Shown: in pieces, positions 1 through 10,873 of the stretch | Layout of the letters: each line of letters starts with the position of its first letter | How positions within the stretch are numbered: position 1 is the first letter of the stretch | Assembly (NCBI GenBank): GCA_022419385.1 | Contig: JAJUBI010000005.1 | Span: 3,968,001 to 4,032,000 of the forward strand | Source of the DNA: Paraconiothyrium sp. Pb-2020 | Lineage: Eukaryota; Ascomycota; Dothideomycetes; Pleosporales; Didymosphaeriaceae | Reading direction: 5' to 3' | Length of the DNA stretch: 64,000 nt | The notes under the pieces: model-generated | Database searches by the model: none | What the model saw: the letters and a program-made list of their open reading frames with translations, nothing else | What the model was told of the DNA's origin: nothing | Program-made: the position numbers and the translations under genes

Positions 1-408
1 AATATGTCGAGTTTGCAGGTTCTTCAGCAGGCTTCCAGGGGCGGACGTGACAGGCAAGCGTGCATGGGATGACATGTGCATCAACTGCATCGCTCGGAAG
101 CGGATGCCATCCGCGCCACAAAGTGTGGCTTTAGTGCACGCGCCGTTGGACTAGTGTACAAGGCCGAGGTGTGCCAGAAACACCAGATACACTGTTAGGG
201 CTCCGAAACGTCCGTCCCTGGTAACAAGTTTCCTCAACTACCACGTTCACTGCCGCCTTAGACTTGCCGGTCACCCGTCCCAACGTTCCATGGGCACCTT
301 TTCGCTTGATGCTGCGCGACAACGGAGCACCCTGACTTCCATCTCGCTCTTATCATATCCCCGACTGCCTCCCTAGAGCCTCCGCAACGCGCCCCTACAT
401 AATCCGTC
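1..408. other. Upstream region, no gene recognised
   Basis: This stretch precedes the transporter gene and probably holds its promoter and 5' leader. Only short overlapping ORFs without recognisable domains occur on either strand, and I see no RNA gene or repeat. Confidence 0.5.
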
Positions 409-1911
409 ATGCCTCCACCGCCCTTGAACGCGGTTCCCTCCACGCGAAATAGCGAAGATGCCGAAGATAGACACTACCACAGAGACCCCGCGAGCCCTAT
501 ACAGAGTCCGGCGAGCGTAGTAAGCGTGTGGAGTGAGGACAAGAAGCCGCGCAAGTCAAAATGGAGACACGCCATAGGAATTTTACTGTTGCTGGCCACA
601 GTGTTCTTATGGACGGCGTCTAACTTTCTAGCTAGTGTAAGTCCCCCACTCGCCGCATCTTGAAGAGTGACCGAAGCTGATTGTACTGGACAGACTATCT
701 TCGCTGATAACTCCTACTCAAAACCCTACTTCGTGACCTATGTCAATACCGCATTTTTCATGATACCCCTTATTCCTATGTTTTTAAAGCATGCTTGGGA
801 CGACCGAGACAACATCAAGCAGCAACCCTTTGTTTTACAGATTCGCAACCTGCTACAGCGTCGCGTCGGTCGCTACAAACTCCTCCGCGACCATGAGTCT
901 TCGTCTGGCTCTTCTATATTCTCCAAATCGAGCCGCGATCGCGCTTCTGGCGCAACCTCTCTCCTTCTCGGCGATGAGCTAGGTGAAAGCCAGGAAATAG
1001 GCGCAATGTTGGATGCCGAAGAGGAGGGACTCACATTTGGCGGGACAGTGAAGCTTGGGCTGGAATTTTGTTTGCTATGGTTTCTGGCCAACTACTTCGC
1101 TGCCGCCTGTCTAGAATACACGACAGTCGCTTCGTCCACGATCCTCGCCTCCACATCATCGATCTGGACGCTCCTTTGCGGTTCGCTCATGCAGGTAGAG
1201 CGCTTTACCTTGCGCAAGTTCATCGGCGTATGTGCTTCCCTCACGGGAGTGATCCTCATCTCCTCTGTCGATGTGTCCGGCGAGACCGACGAAAACCGTG
1301 GTTCCTTTCCGCACAAGACGCCGCGCGAGCTAGCCATTGGCGACGCTATGGCCTTCATCTCCGCTGTCCTCTACGGCTTCTACGCCGTGTATATGAAGAA
1401 ACGGATAGGAGACGAAAGCAAAGTAAACATGCCGCTCTTCTTTGGCTTAGTCGGCACATTGAACGTCTTCCTCCTCTGGCCCGGCATGGTCATCCTTCAC
1501 CTTACCGGCATTGAGACCTTTCAGCTGCCGCCCACGGGCAAAATCCTTACTATCGTACTGGTCAACTCTGCTTCCTCGCTAGTATCCGACTTCTGCTGGG
1601 CGTATTCTATGCTGCTTACGTCCCCACTAATTATCACAGTCGGTCTTAGTCTGACGATTCCACTGAGCTTGGTGGGGCAGATGGTCTTGGATAAGCAGTA
1701 TAGTAGCCCGTTGTATTGGGTCGGCGCTGCTGTTATGGTATTGTCATTCTTGTTTATCAATCATGAAGATACAAAAGACGAGGAGATGGGCACGCAGGGC
1801 GCGGAGCCTATTCTCAGTGTCAGGGAGAGCCTGTCGAGCAGGAGAGACAGTATGCGGAGTCGAAGGGATAGCATACGAAGCATCAGGAGTCTTCGCAATG
1901 ATGTTGGATGA
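409..1911 (+). CDS. EamA/DMT-family membrane transporter, SLC35F5/YML018C-like
   Basis: The gene has two exons, 409-636 and 694-1911, joined by a 57 bp GTAAGT...CAG intron. Splicing gives a 481-residue protein and restores the conserved block SNFLAS-TIFADNSYSKPYF just after the first membrane helix, which is characteristic of the SLC35F5 / yeast YML018C-THI74 family. Several hydrophobic helices of the ten expected in drug/metabolite transporters are visible, with a poorly conserved cytosolic loop (about residues 140-205) after the second one. The C-terminus is an Arg/Ser-rich tail with repeats of the type RRDSxRS. Yeast relatives are vacuolar or thiamine-linked membrane proteins; the substrate here cannot be told. 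The ATG at 409 is the first in frame before the charged N-terminal tail. Confidence in the family is high and in the function low. Confidence 0.9.
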
Positions 1912-2100
1912 ATCAGCTCTTTCATGTTGCTTCAAAGTTTCATAGCACACACGGCCTGAGCGGCGTTATGGTTCGGATCGTATTAGACTAAAGTGCATGG
2001 GCAAGGCGTTTAATCGATCTTATTCTTCAGATGTATGAACCAAATTTGAAGGGGTATCTCAAAGATATGCAAGTATACTAATGAAGTTGACCAAGCCACA

Positions 2101-3504
2101 TCACCGCCTCCACTTCTTCCCACCCCCACGGTAACTCCTGTCCCTATCATTGTCTCTTCGCTTCTCCTTGGCCAATTCCCTCCATTCCTCCTCATCGAGA
2201 ACCTCTTCTGCTTGCCACCCTTCCTTCTCCATGAAATCTTCCAAGTGTTTGTGCACCTTGGGCTCCCAAATGTCGGCGCCCGCCTCCAGGTCGGAGTACT
2301 CAAGCACGTTCTTGTCCAGCACGTAGTCGCCTTGTCGCGTGCGGATCAGAGAGGACATCAATCCAAGCGAGTTACAGGCTAACCCAAGGTCATGGCAGAG
2401 GGAGCGTACGTAGAAGCCGGAGGTTACGGTCATGCGGAGACGTGCTGCTGGAGGTCTTGGTGCTGGCTCGATTGGTTGGGTATCCTCAGTGGGATTTGTC
2501 TTTGCTCCATTGGTATGTTCTGAAGCTCCTTCTGAGGGGCCTTCCGTGGTAGAAGCTTCCATTGAAATCCCTTCTGCAGGTACTTCCGTTGGGGCATCTT
2601 CTACCGGAAGTGCACCGGACATAGAGTGCTCATCGTCCTCCTTGAGTTTCTTGGAAAGTGAGTTTTCGTTGGTAACAACCTCACTCTCGGGCGATCGCGA
2701 CCTCTTTCTGCTTCGCGACGCTGCCACATCTGCATCCTTCTTCCGTATTCCCAACAGCTTCTCCGCACCCTCCCTTTCTGTGCCATCGACCTCCTCTTTT
2801 GGCCACGCAAACTCGTGCGACCCAGGCTCCAGCCACTCCACGAGCTCCAATTTCTTCACCTCTACTGGCCTCGCCGGTACCTCAGGGATATCCCCACCGG
2901 CCCTCGCATACTCGTACATTTTCTTCCCGTCGACCTTCAGCGCCGAGAATACGCTCGGCTTCTGCATAATCTTGCCCCTGAACTGGGCCAACTTTTCTTC
3001 AACCAGTTCCTTTGTAACATGCTGATAATCGTTTTTGCTGACAATCTTGCCTACCGCGTCGTAGCTATCCGTTGCAGCACCGAAGAGTACCACGCATTCG
3101 TACGACTTGGTGCATTCGAGGAAGCGCGAGAGACACTTGGTGCCGCGCCCTACACCGACTATCAGGACGCCCGTTGCGAGCGGATCGAGGGTGCCGCCAT
3201 GACCGAGCTTGACTTTTAGGTTCTGGATGTGTTTTCTTTTCGAGCCGGACAATTCCATTGAGCGTTTGGTGTGTGTCAGCCATGGAGCGAAAAGATTTGA
3301 TTTATCGAAGTGAGTTTGGAGATCGCGAAGGACGCCGGCGGAGGATGCCCATTGGGGTTTGTTGATAGCTATGCGTTCGTTAAGCACTTTCTGCGACAAT
3401 TTTTCGAACGATATTATGTCGCAGGTAAAGGCAATTGGTTCGAGATTATGCTTACCGAAAATCCCCTCGAGCACCTTCCGGCTTTCTTTTGGGGAGGAAG
3501 ACAT
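2101..3504 (-). CDS. PUS4: tRNA pseudouridine-55 synthase (TruB/Pus4 family)
   Basis: The enzyme isomerises U55 to pseudouridine in the T-loop of tRNAs, in nucleus and mitochondria in yeast. On the minus strand exon 1 is 3456-3504 and exon 2 is 2101-3368, with an 87 bp GTAAGC...TAG intron (3369-3455). Splicing creates the conserved start VLEGIFAINKPQWASS. The catalytic motif GHGGTLDPLATG places the nucleophile at Asp78 of the 438-residue product. The conserved block SGFYVRSLCHDLG follows near the C-terminus. Between the two catalytic halves lies an unusual low-complexity, acidic and Ser/Thr/Pro-rich insertion of about 120 residues. The ATG at 3504 sits in CACC-ATG context; an in-frame ATG at 3534 would add ten residues that might be a targeting extension. 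The gene is divergent from the DnaJ gene. Confidence 0.92.
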   Translation of the reverse strand: MSSSPKESRKVLEGIFGKHNLEPIAFTCDIISFEKLSQKVLNERIAINKPQWASSAGVLRDLQTHFDKSNLFAPWLTHTKRSMELSGSKRKHIQNLKVKLGHGGTLDPLATGVLIVGVGRGTKCLSRFLECTKSYECVVLFGAATDSYDAVGKIVSKNDYQHVTKELVEEKLAQFRGKIMQKPSVFSALKVDGKKMYEYARAGGDIPEVPARPVEVKKLELVEWLEPGSHEFAWPKEEVDGTEREGAEKLLGIRKKDADVAASRSRKRSRSPESEVVTNENSLSKKLKEDDEHSMSGALPVEDAPTEVPAEGISMEASTTEGPSEGASEHTNGAKTNPTEDTQPIEPAPRPPAARLRMTVTSGFYVRSLCHDLGLACNSLGLMSSLIRTRQGDYVLDKNVLEYSDLEAGADIWEPKVHKHLEDFMEKEGWQAEEVLDEEEWRELAKEKRRDNDRDRSYRGGGKKWRR

Positions 3505-3856
3505 GGTGGTGCGCTTGAGTAGGTGAGGGAACATGGGCGAGGTGGGGAGCTTTCTGCAATTGAGCTGCTTCAGGAACGGTGACGGAAATGTTCCGATTTG
3601 ACGGCGCTGATCATCCCCGTGACCCGACTTTCCCAACCTGCCGCCTGCGCAAACACAGTCCGTTGCGCGCGAACTCTTCGAGTCACCCACACGCATCGCA
3701 CCGACATAGAGCACCCGTAGTCTCACACTGAAAGTCGCGCACTTTCCATTACGAGGCTCCGAAAGAGAGAAAGAGTACTGCCAACATTAGGAAACCGGTC
3801 ACGAAGCGTTCAGATCCTGACATCCCACGTCGTAGATCAACACACCGTTCGGCAGT
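3505..3856. promoter_or_regulatory. Divergent promoter between PUS4 and the DnaJ gene
   Basis: The 352 bp between the two start codons must contain both promoters, since the genes are transcribed away from each other. I see no clear TATA box or known operator in it. Confidence 0.55.
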
Positions 3857-4840
3857 ATGGCCGACAATAAGGATCTCGAAGACATTGCGAAGAACTCTAC
3901 CGACGACTTCTACGAGCTCCTCGGCGTAGACGTCCTTGCTGAAGAATCAGAAATCAAACGCCAATACCGCAAAACCTCCGTGAAATACCATCCCGACAAG
4001 AACCCAGACAACAAGGACGCGGCAGACCAATTCATTCTCCTCGGTATCGCTCGTGACATCCTCATTGATCCCACCCTGAAAGGTGAATATGATAGACAAC
4101 GGCAGCGACGGAAAGAAAGAGAGCTGGAGAAGGAGCGTCTGGGCGGTCAGCGGCGGAAGATGGTGGAGGAGCTAGAGAAGGCAGAGCGTGAGGGTGTACA
4201 AAATCTCAAGCGGCGACGTGAGGAAGCCACGGAGCTCGAGCAGAAGATAGCGCGGCTCGCAGAGGAGGGGCGGAAACAAAGGGAGGAATACCAGGCTCGC
4301 CTACAGAAGCAGCGGCAAGATGAGGAGCTTAAGGCGCAGGTGGACCGCTCAGTGAAGGTGCGGTTTCGGCGAGAGGGTGAGGCTGCGACTTGGGATAAAG
4401 ACATTATGACGAGCATATTTGAGCGATATGGACAGATCGATACCGTGGTCATGGGCAGCGACAAGAAAGTCAAGGTTCCTGGAGAGAAACATAGGAGACT
4501 AGAGGCTGCTGTGACTGTTGTCTACGACCGTCTCGACAGCGCACATGCTGCTGTTCTTGGTGGCAAGAGAGATTATCCTTTTCTCGAGTCTGTCGCATGG
4601 GCTAGCAAGGAGTCAGAGGCGAAGTCAGACTTGAAGGGCAAGTTCTCTGCACCTTCCACGCCGCTAGGAACTCCACAGCCTAGCAAGACATTCAAGGCTT
4701 CGTTTGGTATCGGCAAAGGCCTGGGAGCTGCCCCTGGAAGACCCCAATTCGCGAACCTTGCCGAATTGGAAGCATATACGTTGAAAAGGTGCAATGAGGT
4801 AGATGAGAGGAGACGAATGCAGAAAGAGCAAGCAGCTTAG
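3857..4840 (+). CDS. DnaJ-RRM spliceosomal protein, DNAJC17/Cwf23-like
   Basis: This intronless gene encodes 327 residues. The N-terminus is a J domain (about residues 16-80) with an intact HPD motif at residues 45-47 (KYHPDKNPDN). It is followed by a long charged coiled coil rich in Glu, Arg and Lys (about 85-165). After that comes an RRM-like segment (about 170-255, with VKVRFRREGE, IFERYGQIDTVVM and AAVTVVYDRLDSA). The order J domain, coiled coil, RRM is that of human DNAJC17 and fission yeast Cwf23, which associate with the spliceosome and stimulate Hsp70. The rest of the protein is a short basic tail. The ATG is the first in frame and is followed immediately by a plausible N-terminus. 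The family assignment is firm; the spliceosomal role is inferred from relatives. Confidence 0.88.
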   Translation: MADNKDLEDIAKNSTDDFYELLGVDVLAEESEIKRQYRKTSVKYHPDKNPDNKDAADQFILLGIARDILIDPTLKGEYDRQRQRRKERELEKERLGGQRRKMVEELEKAEREGVQNLKRRREEATELEQKIARLAEEGRKQREEYQARLQKQRQDEELKAQVDRSVKVRFRREGEAATWDKDIMTSIFERYGQIDTVVMGSDKKVKVPGEKHRRLEAAVTVVYDRLDSAHAAVLGGKRDYPFLESVAWASKESEAKSDLKGKFSAPSTPLGTPQPSKTFKASFGIGKGLGAAPGRPQFANLAELEAYTLKRCNEVDERRRMQKEQAA

Positions 4841-5778
4841 GAGGGAGGCCAAGCTGAGCGCCGTGCGTTATCCTACGGCGGGCAACGCGAGGTCGCACAG
4901 CATTCGGCCTCGTACGAGGTCATGAATTTCTTTCAGTAAAATGATACCCATTATAGAAGGCAATTTCTTCGCCTCTGCATTGTAATGCATGTCGACACCA
5001 CCATGTCTCACAACTCTGCTCGGCTGTAGCGGGTGAGACTTTAATTATCTTTGGGGAAATGCTACCCATGCTTAATTATACGTGGTCTCCATCTAAATAG
5101 TCCATATCCAAGCCAAACGGTTTTCCTCAGCGTACTTATGTACAGCTGTTCAGATTATGGACAACTAGCCCGGCCAACCTCGCCGAGTAGATAAATGTCA
5201 CACTGCGCCATTACTTCCACATACGACCATAGGATCCTGAATACAGCGCTTCCCGTTCGCTCAGCGGTACTTAAGCAGGATACCGGCGGATTAGTACGGA
5301 AATCGGTGACGGTTCCGGAATCCCTGCTGTTGTATGTTTTTGATTTTTGAGGTGCAGATTCTTGGTGGGTGACCATTTGTTTGGTCCTCGTCTTACCTTT
5401 TACAGAGGTAAAGGACTGAACCACCAGAGCTTGTTTACGCGCGGTGTTCCTTGCTTACATTCAACGGTGCATTCTTTCTAAGTAGAAGCGGAAAATTTCT
5501 CGATTTCGATAGATACAACTTCAAAGTTGGTTTAGTGTCCAGTGCCCAAGCCAGGAGTGTCATTGTGCAAGGCTATTTATTTAGTGCTTCAATACGGAAG
5601 TCCATGTACCAGCTGCTTTGATATGGATTTCTCTGACTCGCTGTCTACTGGGAAGTGTATGGAGCCTAGGCGAAGTGCATTACATCAACCCGATAGATGT
5701 AAAAACGCTGCAGACTGAATTATGTAGTGACCTGAGCGACTAAACCATGCTGGAATGCACACCTTATCTCTTTCCAAA
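4841..5778. other. Convergent intergenic region, no gene recognised
   Basis: This 938 bp stretch lies between the 3' ends of the DnaJ and RBR ligase genes and should contain both terminators. A minus-strand ORF at 5155-5424 has no domain, no sequence bias and no splice context, so I do not call it. Confidence 0.5.
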
Positions 5779-7293
5779 CTATGGGCGCTCGACCTCGAAC
5801 GCATACCTACGCGGCCCCTGCTCCTCTTCCTCTTCACCTACCTCTGCTGCTTGTGCGTCGTTAATGTCAATCGCGGTAGCTGCATGCTCTTGAGCGATAG
5901 CATTAATGATATCCTGCCTAAGAGCCGCTAGTCTCTGCCTTTCCTCCGCCACTATTAGGTTAAATAGCGCGTTGTAAAGTCCACGCTCATAGAGCTTATC
6001 TAACGCCAACCTCAGTTTCAGCCCAGCATCGTCAAGATGCAACAGTAGGACGTCTTCCAACTGTCTCAGATGATCCACATAGTTGCAGAATACCTGTATT
6101 GCATCTTGCGGATGCCGCTCGATAAAGTGGGCGACGTCACGCACCAACTTTATGAAGTTCTCGCGTCTGTCCCCTATGCAATTTGGGGTTTGGTGGAGGG
6201 CGCCAAAGCTGTGATCGAAAGCGAAGTTGAAAGCGAGGGACAGGTCACGGAGTAACGTGAGAATGACTCGATTTCGGGCGTCGTTGCTGTCGTGAATGAC
6301 TTCAGACTGGGGTTCATCATCGTCGCGGTTATGCTGAATTTCAGGTTGCTGTTCGGCGTCCTCGTCTTCGTCGGCTCCGGGCTGGTGCTCCAATTCCCAG
6401 TCCCAAAGCTGTAGGAGCGGTTCATGGTTGATACCAAGCCTTGCGGCAACGCGTACGAGAATGTTGGGTGGTAAAGGTAGGTCCAGTGCTCGCTCGACAC
6501 CCCAATCCCCACCATGTATGTTGTTCATGTGCTCATAGGTCTGACCGCTCGTGCCGAAGGGTGCCAGGCAGAACCAGCAGAAGTGGACCATACATGCGGG
6601 GCATTGCATGTGGTTGCATCCGGACTCTTTGATGGTGGTGATACCGCATTTGGGGCAGTCTTTTGCGCCACTGCCGCGTTTCCAATTGTCCAAGCTTGCG
6701 TTGTTGCCGGCTTGATCACAGGTACGATCGGGATGTGCTAGAGCGTTGCACAGGAGACATAAAGTCTTCTGGCAGCCACGGCACGTTATAGTGACCGGTG
6801 AAGCATTAGGCGACAACGATTCCTCGATAGGATTAAGGCGACCGCATGTCGGCACAGGACAGTACCGGAACTCGCCCGGACGAGAACGTATGTACTGCTT
6901 GAACGAAGCCTCGAGTATCTTGTCGAGTGTACCAGCTGAAAGGACTCGCTCTAGATCATATGGCCACAGGGGCTGGTTGCATGCTCTCAAACCTCCGTAT
7001 TCTTCAAGGCACCTGATAGGAAATTCCTGGGAGTGTTGTATACACTGATCGACGAAGCATTCCTTGCAATAGATATGGCCGCAGTGTAATTTGACAGGAT
7101 CATCGGCAGGACAGGTGCATACGGGGCAATCCGCCTGACGTATAGGTGGGGTGCCCTTTTCTATTGGAACCGTGCTGGATAGCGGTTGGATTGTACCCCT
7201 CCACGGCAATACTATGTAACGAACCACTGCGCCAAGCGTGAAGGCCACCAAGGCTTCGTCGAATATTCGGTGGATCGTGGTCTGTTTAGACAT
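5779..7293 (-). CDS. RBR-type (RING-IBR-RING) E3 ubiquitin ligase
   Basis: This is a 504-residue protein without introns. RING1 starts at Cys56 (CPVC...CGHIYCKECF), then comes an IBR domain (CPVPTCG, CRGCQKTLCLLC) and a RING2 (CPKCG, ESGCNHMQCPAC, HFCWFC). The Cys in the GCNHM motif corresponds to the catalytic cysteine that accepts ubiquitin from the E2 in RBR ligases, so the enzyme looks active. A hydrophobic segment near residues 13-30 could be a membrane anchor or part of a helix. The C-terminal 230 residues are acidic in the middle and helical towards the end, with no known domain. The gene is divergent from cullin-4. RBR ligases include Parkin, HHARI and many fungal members of unknown target; no closer orthology is claimed. 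Confidence 0.88.
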   Translation of the reverse strand: MSKQTTIHRIFDEALVAFTLGAVVRYIVLPWRGTIQPLSSTVPIEKGTPPIRQADCPVCTCPADDPVKLHCGHIYCKECFVDQCIQHSQEFPIRCLEEYGGLRACNQPLWPYDLERVLSAGTLDKILEASFKQYIRSRPGEFRYCPVPTCGRLNPIEESLSPNASPVTITCRGCQKTLCLLCNALAHPDRTCDQAGNNASLDNWKRGSGAKDCPKCGITTIKESGCNHMQCPACMVHFCWFCLAPFGTSGQTYEHMNNIHGGDWGVERALDLPLPPNILVRVAARLGINHEPLLQLWDWELEHQPGADEDEDAEQQPEIQHNRDDDEPQSEVIHDSNDARNRVILTLLRDLSLAFNFAFDHSFGALHQTPNCIGDRRENFIKLVRDVAHFIERHPQDAIQVFCNYVDHLRQLEDVLLLHLDDAGLKLRLALDKLYERGLYNALFNLIVAEERQRLAALRQDIINAIAQEHAATAIDINDAQAAEVGEEEEEQGPRRYAFEVERP

Positions 7294-8105
7294 AGATGCG
7301 GTATTAGAAGAAGTTCAGGAAAGTCTGCTATTGTAAAGAGACACTCAGATATACTTGCAATTAAACGTAGTTGATGACTTCCTCATCGCTGCAGACCCAA
7401 ATCTACCTTTCTTTCGTAGAGAGCTTAGAAAATTCGGTTCGAAAGATGCTGTAGCATGCAGATAGACCAGAGTTGGCGCAAAGAGTACCCTAGGCTAACT
7501 CAACCCACTATGCGCCACCCACCCTGGTACTGAATGTGAAATCCACGGCGGTATCCCAAAATATGATAAAGCTACAGTGGAGGGCTAAGTCGCGTCCAAG
7601 GCACCTTGGAAGATGCTGGTATAATCCAAATTCTTGTCCTGATTTTGTAATATGACAGGAAGGTTTCCATGGTTCGGCGAAGGCGAACATTCTTGCCGCC
7701 AACAGCTAACCGGCTCTCTCTTCTGCTCCAGAATTTTTATCATCTCCGCTTTCACTATGTCTTGCTACTGTCTGTTCTGGTACGGTTCAACTTCAGGGCC
7801 GCATGTCTGCCAAGACTCGTCTGCGGGATGCTGTTACTGCCTTTCATGGAGCGCGACGAGCAGCATCCCTTCGATACCGCTGAGCAACTTTGCGATCGCA
7901 AATCTTCTGGAACTTTTTATTCAAAGGGCGGGTTGATGTCTGGGTTCCTCGATACTACTCCAGCAGCTCGGCTTCAACATCGTTTTGCTTATCGATATCG
8001 TTGACGTGCAGGTCTGAGCTCGGCTTACCCTAGTCGCGTCATCCGCTATCGCCGACCAACGAAGCTCGTCTGCACGTCGCATCGTCACCAATTCCCCGCC
8101 CTCCA
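7294..8105. promoter_or_regulatory. Divergent promoter region between the RBR ligase and cullin-4 genes
   Basis: The 812 bp between the two divergent start codons contains both promoters and the cullin leader. ORFs at 7652-8004 on the plus strand start within it but show no recognisable protein features, and they are best read as chance frames in the leader. Confidence 0.5.
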
Positions 8106-10873
8106 ATGTCATCGACGCAGGGAACCCAGGCTGACAAGAAACGCAAGCACTCAGACCGAACTATCAAAGAGCTATTCACCTCACAGCAGAAGCCAAACGT
8201 CTCGGGCACAGCTCCCCTCTCGCCTTCCTCGAAGCGTCCTAAGCTCGGTAGCTCCCCAGCCGACATTACAACGACCCCAGAGAAAGCCATGAGCACCGCC
8301 AGCATGTACCACTTTCCGAGCAAGCGAGGGGAGCCCGAGGTGATAGACCTCGGCTCGAGCCCGGACAATAGTCCCGCGAGGAAGAATGGTTTTAGAAAGG
8401 CGACACCGAACATGAGTGCGAATGCGGGACCAAAGAAACTGCTGATCAAGAATTTCAGGCCTACGCGGAGTGTCGATCCCAAGGCATTTCTAGACCAGAC
8501 ATGGAGAAAGGTGGATGCTGCGATGGACACTATTTTCCAGCAGGGCAAGATCAACTTTAGCTTGGAGGAGCTCTACAGAGGCGTCGAGAACATTTGTCGA
8601 CAAGGGATGGCCGTGGAAGCAAAGAAGAGGCTGGTCGCAAAGTGCAAGGCTTACGTGGACGGGCCTTTGAAGCAGCGAGTCGAGGAGATGCTGGGAAGGA
8701 AGAATGTTGATGTTTTGCGGGCTACGCTGCAGGCGTGGGCGATATGGAACGAGCAGTTGGTACGTGACATAAAAGAATGTGAGCTTGCGCATGAACCGAG
8801 GATGCTAATTGTATCCAGAAATATGTCGACTGGATCTTCTGCTATCTTGACCGTTCGTACCTGCTGCCCAAACAAGAGTCACTCCGCGACATTACCGTGA
8901 AGCTCTTCCGCGCCATCATCTTCGAGAATCCAAAGCTTAACCCTCGGATCGTAGACGGCGCATGCGACCTCATTGCGATTGACCGAGCAGGCGAGGATCT
9001 CGATCGCGAGATGTTCTCCAAGGCTGTCGACATGTTCCATGATATGCAGGTCTACACACATCACTTCGAACCGCGCATGCTGGAGTTTAGTCAGACATAT
9101 GTCAAGGAGTGGGCGGACAGGGAGAGCACAGAGCAAAGTCTGCCTGGATATGTCAAGAGTGCACAGTCACTGATGAAGAGTGAAATCACAAGAGTGGAAG
9201 TCTTCCGGTTGGATGGGTCAACCAAGCGGGATCTTTTGACGTTGCTCGAGGACCACATCATTTCCCGCAAAGAAGCGAGGCTCACGAACGGAGATGAGTT
9301 TGCTGATTTACTTGAAGATAACGCAGTCGAAGACCTAGAACGGCTATACGCCCTGCTTGAGCGACGCAAGCTGGGTGTGAACCTCCGACCGGCTTTCATG
9401 AAGTGGATCGAAGACACCGGTACATATATCGTGTTCGATGAAAAGGAGCAGGATAGTATGGTGGTGAAGCTGCTGACCATGAAGCGCCAGCTGGATACCG
9501 TCTGGAAAGTGTCGTTTCACCGAAGTTCGGCATTAGGCCATGGTCTTAGGGAGGCGTTCGAGACATTCATGAACAAAACAAAGAAATCCAGCGGAACTTG
9601 GAATACGGACAACTCGAAACCAGGAGAGATGATTGCAAAATATGTGGACATGCTGTTGAGAGGCGGAGCCAAGGCCATTCCTGCGCAGCTGAGCAGGAAA
9701 ACAGAGAAGGCCGTGGTTGCAGATCTTGAAGAAGACAATGAGGACGTGGTCTTTGACGAAGATACTGAAGTCAACAACCAGCTTGACCAGGTGCTTGACT
9801 TATTCCGTTTCGTGCATGGCAAGGCAGTGTTCGAGGCTTTCTACAAGAAAGATCTTGCCCGGCGGCTGTTGATGGGACGAAGCGCAAGCGCTGATGCTGA
9901 GAGGAGTAAGCTGGCGCGACTCAAGACTGGTACGATCATCTCCTTCCTCGTGCTTCTATACGCTTGCTGACCTCGCGCTAGAATGTGGTGCTGGCTTCAC
10001 GGCCAATTTGGAGCAGATGTTCAAAGATATCGAATTATCCCGAGAAGAGATGTCTTCCTACAAGATGATTGCTGAAGAGCGGAATGAGAAGCATGCTATC
10101 GATCTCAACGTTAACGTATTATCAGCCTCTTCGTGGCCAACCTATCCTACCGTTCCCGTTATCATCCTGGCAAATCAATCCGAGATTGACAAATTCGAAA
10201 CACACTACAAAGCGAAACACTCTGGCCGCAAGCTGGACTGGAAGCATGCGCTTGCTCATTGTCAAGTCAAGGCAAAGTTTCCAAAGGGAAACAAGGAATT
10301 GGTTGTATCGAGCTTTCAGGCGATTGTGCTCTTGCTGTTCAATGGCCTGCGAATCGATGAGCATTTGAACTACGAGTACCTCAAAGAGGCCACCGGTCTA
10401 CGTAAGTGTTTGGACAACTGTGCTGCTGATGTTTCCATGCTGACATCTGTCTAGCACCACCTGAATTGAACCGCACGCTTCAGTCACTTGCTTGCGCCAA
10501 ACTACGACCACTGACTAAACATCCGAAGGGCCGTGAAATCAACCCAACCGATACGTTCACCCTCAACGCCAATTTCACTGACCCGAAGTACCGGATCAAG
10601 ATCAACACTGTTCAGCTGAAAGAGACAGCTGCAGAGAACAAGGAGACGCACGAGCGCGTTGCAGCAGACCGCAACTACGAGACACAGGCTGCTATCGTGC
10701 GCATTTTGAAGGCGAGGAAGAGAATTACTCACAGCGAGCTAGTCGCAGAAACAATCAAGGTGACAAGGAATAGAGAACGCTCGACGTGTCGGGTATCAAG
10801 AAGAACATCGATCGACTAATCGAGAAGGAGTTCTTGGAGAGGGAGGACGATGGCATGTATGCTTATCGCCTAA
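8106..10873 (+). CDS. CUL4: Cullin-4, scaffold of CRL4 ubiquitin ligases (apparent frameshift near 3' end)
   Basis: Exons are 8106-8759, 8819-9929, 9982-10401 and 10455 onward, with introns of 59, 52 and 53 bp. The first ~130 residues are basic and disordered as in CUL4. The cullin repeats follow (FLDQTWRKVDAAMDTIF, DLFRFVHGKAVFEAFYKKDL), then the cullin homology domain and the neddylation segment AAIVRILKARKRI. Cullin-4 joins DDB1-DCAF substrate receptors to the RING protein Rbx1. After TIKVTRNR the uninterrupted frame turns to nonsense and stops at 10819. The expected C-terminal winged helix (TLDVSGIKKNIDRLIEKEFL) continues from 10777 in another frame, as if one base were missing at about 10775-10777. 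The annotated end assumes that frame and the TAA at 10871, which needs a further small shift. The lesion could be real or an assembly error. Confidence 0.88.

Noticed and set aside
5155..5424. 89-codon minus-strand ORF
   Set aside because: No domain, ordinary composition, and a position between two convergent 3' ends.
7652..8004. Two overlapping ORFs upstream of cullin-4
   Set aside because: Cys- and Phe-rich frames without features, both inside the likely promoter and leader of cullin-4.
10760..10773. A 14 bp GT...AG 'intron' that would restore the cullin-4 frame
   Set aside because: Far below the minimum length for spliceosomal introns; a base missing from the sequence is a better explanation.
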